A DNA stretch of 23,842 bases from Pigoraptor chileana (taxonomy: Eukaryota > Opisthokonta > Filasterea): positions 1 through 23,842 of the forward strand of contig CALSCR010000644.1 in NCBI GenBank assembly GCA_943704495.1, given 5' to 3'. The translations under genes and the position numbers were made by a program. This document shows, piece after piece, positions 20,734 through 23,842 of this stretch. Each line of letters opens with the position of its first letter. The first letter of the stretch is position 1. The notes under the pieces were generated by a model, which did not search any database, was not told the DNA's origin, and saw nothing but the letters and a program-made list of their open reading frames with translations.

Positions 20734-23705
20734 GTGCATCTCTCTGCATCGATGACCGCAGTGAAGAGCATTTCACGCGGCATCGAAGCAATGGGAGTGC
20801 AAAAGGACGAGTCACTGCGCAAAAAAATGCAGGTGTGCGACGAAGCTGTTGTGCCTGTATGCCTCAGTGTCGAATCCGTGCATTTCATTTTAATACTTCA
20901 CTCTACAGGCACACACGCACACGTCGTTGCTGTGATTGTACCTCTGTTATCTGTCTTGCTTACTGTCTACGTTTGTTAGAGCTTCCACACACGCACAGGC
21001 GCACGCACACTCTCTCATTATGCTTGGCGCACCACACAAAACAGCTTGAACTTTATGCAGACACGGGGGCGGCAAAGAAGACAAGCGTGTGCGAATACGT
21101 GACAGACCTCTTGGAAAGTGTGTTTAAGTTTCTGATTTTTGCGCATCACCGCGACATGCTTGACGCCGTGGAAGATCTCCTCAAAAAGTAAGCTCGTGCT
21201 TCACACACACACACAGACATACACATTCACATCTCTCTGGCTTGTGGAGCCCATGGGCACAGCGCCTATGGCACTGACTTGAATCCTACACGTATTTCTC
21301 ATACAAATCTAATACAAAATGCACATACGTACACGGACATATAACCCCACAACTCATTTCGCTGTGTGCTGTTAAATGTTGTTTGTGCGATCAGTGTGTG
21401 TGTGTGTGTATGTGTGTTTGTGTGGTGTGTGTGTAGAGGACTTTTATTTTTGGTTGCTGATACAATTGCTGATGAACATCCGCGTGTATGTGTGCGTTAC
21501 GATGTGCAATGTAATGGTGTGTTCACAGGAAAAAGGTTGACTACATTCGCATCGACGGATCAACAACGCCCGAGAAGCGGCAGAATGGATGTGATAGGTT
21601 TGTATCACATTGATACTGTCAAACTCCAGGCATGCAAAACAGCACACGCACAGAAAAGCAGATGCACAGACACACAGACAAACAGAGACACACACGCGCA
21701 CGACCACACCACCCAATGATTGAATCAACGGGCAATGAACAACGGATACTGTGTGCTGATGGGCACGTGCTGGTGGTTGCAGATTTCAAGGCGAGGACAT
21801 CTGCCGTGTTGCCGTTCTGTCCATCACCGCCGCCAACGCAGGTCTCACGCTCACTGCAGCATCAGTGGTGGTCTTTGCAGAGCTGTTCTGGAACCCGGGC
21901 GTGCTCTTGCAGGTGTGTGCATGTGTGAGTGTTTGTGTAGTTTGGTGTTTGTGTGTGTGCGTGTGTGTGCGCGCCATAATGGTCCTTTTTTCTGGTCACA
22001 CTTCTGTTTATCCCCTATGTTGTATGCATATATATCTACTCCTCTCCCGATCGTTGATGATGATGCCAATCTCCGTACATGACAGGCTGAAGACCGCGTT
22101 CACCGCATTGGGCAAGAGAGCGACGTCTCCATCCACTACTTACTTGCAAAGGGAACCGTCGACGATGTGATATGGCCAATGCTGAAGTCGAAAATTGACG
22201 TTCTTGGCAAGTGTGGGCTGTCTGGGGCTTTTGACACGCCGTTATCGGGGGGTGGGGCGCTGTACAGGTCGCCCCGCACCGCCCTCGCCTTTGACGCCCA
22301 CGCCCATGCCACCTCTGCGTCTGCATTCGTTGAGAGTGCGGCGAATGCCGAAAGTGCTGATAGTCGCGCTGTCGATGTCACTCACACTGCGGTGGGCGAC
22401 CTCGGGTGCATTGCGGCAGATTCGCACTCTCACGTGACTGCCCCGCCGAGTGCGGCGCGTGTCACGTGCGCAAACTCGCCTGCCGTGGATGCAACTGCGA
22501 CCGATGATCATGCTATTGCTGCTCACGTGACTCTCGCCACCAATCCGCCGCCCTCACGTGGTGTGCGTGTGTCCAGCCCGGCCGTCATGACAGCGAACCC
22601 GAGAGCAATAACTCCGACTGCACTGTCAGGAGCGACACCAGCGGTGACAGGGATAGCAGCAGTACTTACACCAGCAAGAAGAGAAGTCGATTCGGCAGGG
22701 ACGGCGGGCCCGATCACTGCCTCCTCCGGGGTGGTGGTTGGATTCCCACATGCCACGACCGGCGCAAAGGGGCTGGGTGCACCCACCACCCCGGCTGCAG
22801 CGGACGGCGGCTCACGTGACGGCGCGGTCGCCTCGGAGCGATTGGGATTGCCACACGCAGCAGACAGCCTCCGCCGCACACTTTTGCCGCCCGCCAACAA
22901 CAGCAAGCCCTCGTTGCCCATTTTTGGGTGTCCATGGGCAGCTGCGGGGCCCACATTAGGAGGAGGAGGGGGAGGAGTAGTAGGAAGCACTCTCCCGGTG
23001 ACTGTCAATGCCAAATATTCGATGAATGCTGTCCGGGAGAGTCCAACGGTGACGGCGGGTGCTGCTGTGCCACATCACGTGCCACGAGACACGCCAATGG
23101 ACGCCGTTTCCACGGAATCTGCTGTCGCTGCGCTGCCAAGCACCAACAATCCATACAAAAAATGCGCACGTGTGTTCCCACAAGGACATGTGCAGATGCA
23201 GATGCAGATGCAGCACGTGGCCAATGAGCCTCCGCTCTCTGCATGTGGAACATCACCACCTGCTTCCGTAACCGCCGTCACCGGGATGAATCCGTACAAG
23301 CGCAAGGCCCCCGTGGAAGCGTTGCCTACTGCGCCGACACAGGCTATCCAGTGCGCTCGTAACCCGCTGGGAGAGAAAGTGTTGTCGGAGAATGTGTCCG
23401 ATGGGGATCAGCGTGCGCGTGCAGGGCGGACGGTCGTCGTGGATTGCAAATTGCCTCTTGTGCCCGCCGTCCCTGCGAGTGGTGAAGGGGCATTCCTGAA
23501 CCCGCAATGCGCCACTGCTGCGGCTGCCGATAACACCAGCCATGGCGCTGTTGGTGTTGGTGTTGGTGTTGGTGTTGGTGTTGGTGTTGGTGTTGGCGAT
23601 CCGACAGCCGCGCCACCACTGCCTCTGGCGATGGCAAGACCCACAGTGACTGTAGCGGACAATCCATACAAACGACGTAAAATGGAGACTGCATCCTTGT
23701 CGTAA
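20734..23705 (+). CDS. SMARCAL1: SMARCAL1-type annealing helicase, C-terminal half, 5' part missing
   Basis: Exons 20734-20832, 21045-21187, 21529-21597, 21783-21912 and 22086-23705 join with matching phases to 686 residues. SMARCAL1 is a SNF2-family DNA annealing helicase that remodels stalled replication forks. The second RecA-like lobe is complete: [61 protein letters not shown], and [10 protein letters not shown] (motif VI) with [22 protein letters not shown] and AKGT favour SMARCAL1 over ZRANB3. The first lobe (Walker A, DEAH-type box) and the HARP domains are nowhere in the window. The exon at 20734 begins at an AAAAG acceptor in mid-domain. After the helicase comes a tail of over 430 residues, rich in Ala, Thr, Pro and Val, with three NPYK(K/R) motifs and a Val-Gly repeat. 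Confidence 0.9.
21243..21290. repeat. 48-bp dispersed repeat, copy 2
   Basis: Partner of 4210-4257 (42 of 48 identical). Here CCATGGGC-ACAGC-GCCTATGG can form an 8-bp stem with one G-T pair. It lies in the helicase intron 21188-21528, on the transcribed sense strand, whereas copy 1 is antisense to its host gene. Confidence 0.75.
23148..23681 (+). other. Three NPYK(K/R) motifs in the helicase tail
   Basis: NPYKK is coded at 23148-23162, NPYKRK at 23289-23306 and NPYKRRK at 23661-23681, all in the same frame, the last seven residues before the end region. The residues between them are not conserved, so this looks like a repeated short linear motif. Confidence 0.8.
23550..23596 (+). repeat. GTTGGT hexanucleotide repeat coding Val-Gly
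   Basis: About eight perfect copies of the hexamer are translated as (Val-Gly)n inside the last exon of the helicase gene. Perfect DNA identity suggests recent expansion. Confidence 0.9.
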
Positions 23706-23842
23706 GGCATGCCGCCGCTATTCACTGACCCAATCAACAGCACTCGTGCCATGTGGCGCGCTGCGGTTCGTTCAAGAAGAAACTGCACATAAAAACAACT
23801 GTGATTATTCATAATGAGCGATAACCTGGAAGTGCTCCACAG
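23706..23842. other. Sequence after the helicase stop codon
   Basis: Presumed 3' UTR. No canonical AATAAA is present before the edge; CATAAAAAC near 23788 is the closest. No other feature seen. Confidence 0.4.

Noticed and set aside
20357-20815. Long His/Thr and Val/Cys open frames over the TG tract, on both strands
   Set aside because: They are the translation of a dinucleotide repeat, which has no stop codon in several frames; no non-repeat coding sequence is included.
22167-23705. A separate 512-aa gene starting at 22167
   Set aside because: The ATA codon at 22167 is inside the conserved IWPML block of the helicase; the exon starts at 22086.

Overview
This is eukaryotic nuclear DNA. Its genes are split by about 26 introns that I could place, most with GT-AG ends and at least two with GC-AG ends. 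Intergenic and intronic DNA is full of (TG)n/(CA)n microsatellites. The proteins most resemble animal ones: malonyl-CoA decarboxylase, PDXDC1, ABCD1/2 and SMARCAL1 all keep long stretches that I recognise from the human proteins. Together with a secreted receptor-L-domain protein, this suggests a protist, perhaps a unicellular relative of animals. The species cannot be named from the sequence. All family calls rest on remembered family motifs, not on a database search.

Layout, left to right: (1) 163-4559, minus strand: MLYCD, 12 exons visible, with the 3' end off the left edge. (2) 4560-4876: a short divergent promoter region. (3) 4877-5531, plus: a two-exon, four-helix membrane protein of the DUF1761 type. 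(4) 6577-10416, plus: a seven-exon PDXDC1 homologue whose decarboxylase fold lacks the PLP lysine. (5) 10417-12436: about 2 kb with nothing recognisable. (6) 12437-15278, plus: a secreted protein with L-domains, a Cys-rich module, 24-residue VTVT repeats and a PLAT domain, with two frame breaks. (7) 16558-18934, plus: an ABCD1/2-type peroxisomal half-transporter, with a CACGTGAGTCACGTG palindrome upstream. (8) 19449-20351, minus: the C-terminal part of a Gln/Gly/Phe-rich protein. (9) 20376-20580: a 200-bp TG microsatellite. (10) 20734-23705, plus: the C-terminal half of a SMARCAL1-type annealing helicase.

The most unusual point is the junction at 20352-20733. A minus-strand gene lacks its 5' part and a plus-strand gene lacks its 5' part, so the missing halves point at each other across one TG microsatellite. 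That indicates either a chimaeric assembly join or a real rearrangement. Other leads are a 48-bp dispersed repeat with hairpin potential in two introns, a four-fold or greater excess of CACGTG, GTGTGT splice donors that merge into microsatellites, and three NPYK(K/R) motifs in the helicase tail.

Functional links are loose. MLYCD (malonyl-CoA removal, control of fatty-acid oxidation) and ABCD1/2 (acyl-CoA import into peroxisomes) both serve fatty-acid breakdown, but they lie 12 kb apart with unrelated genes between them.
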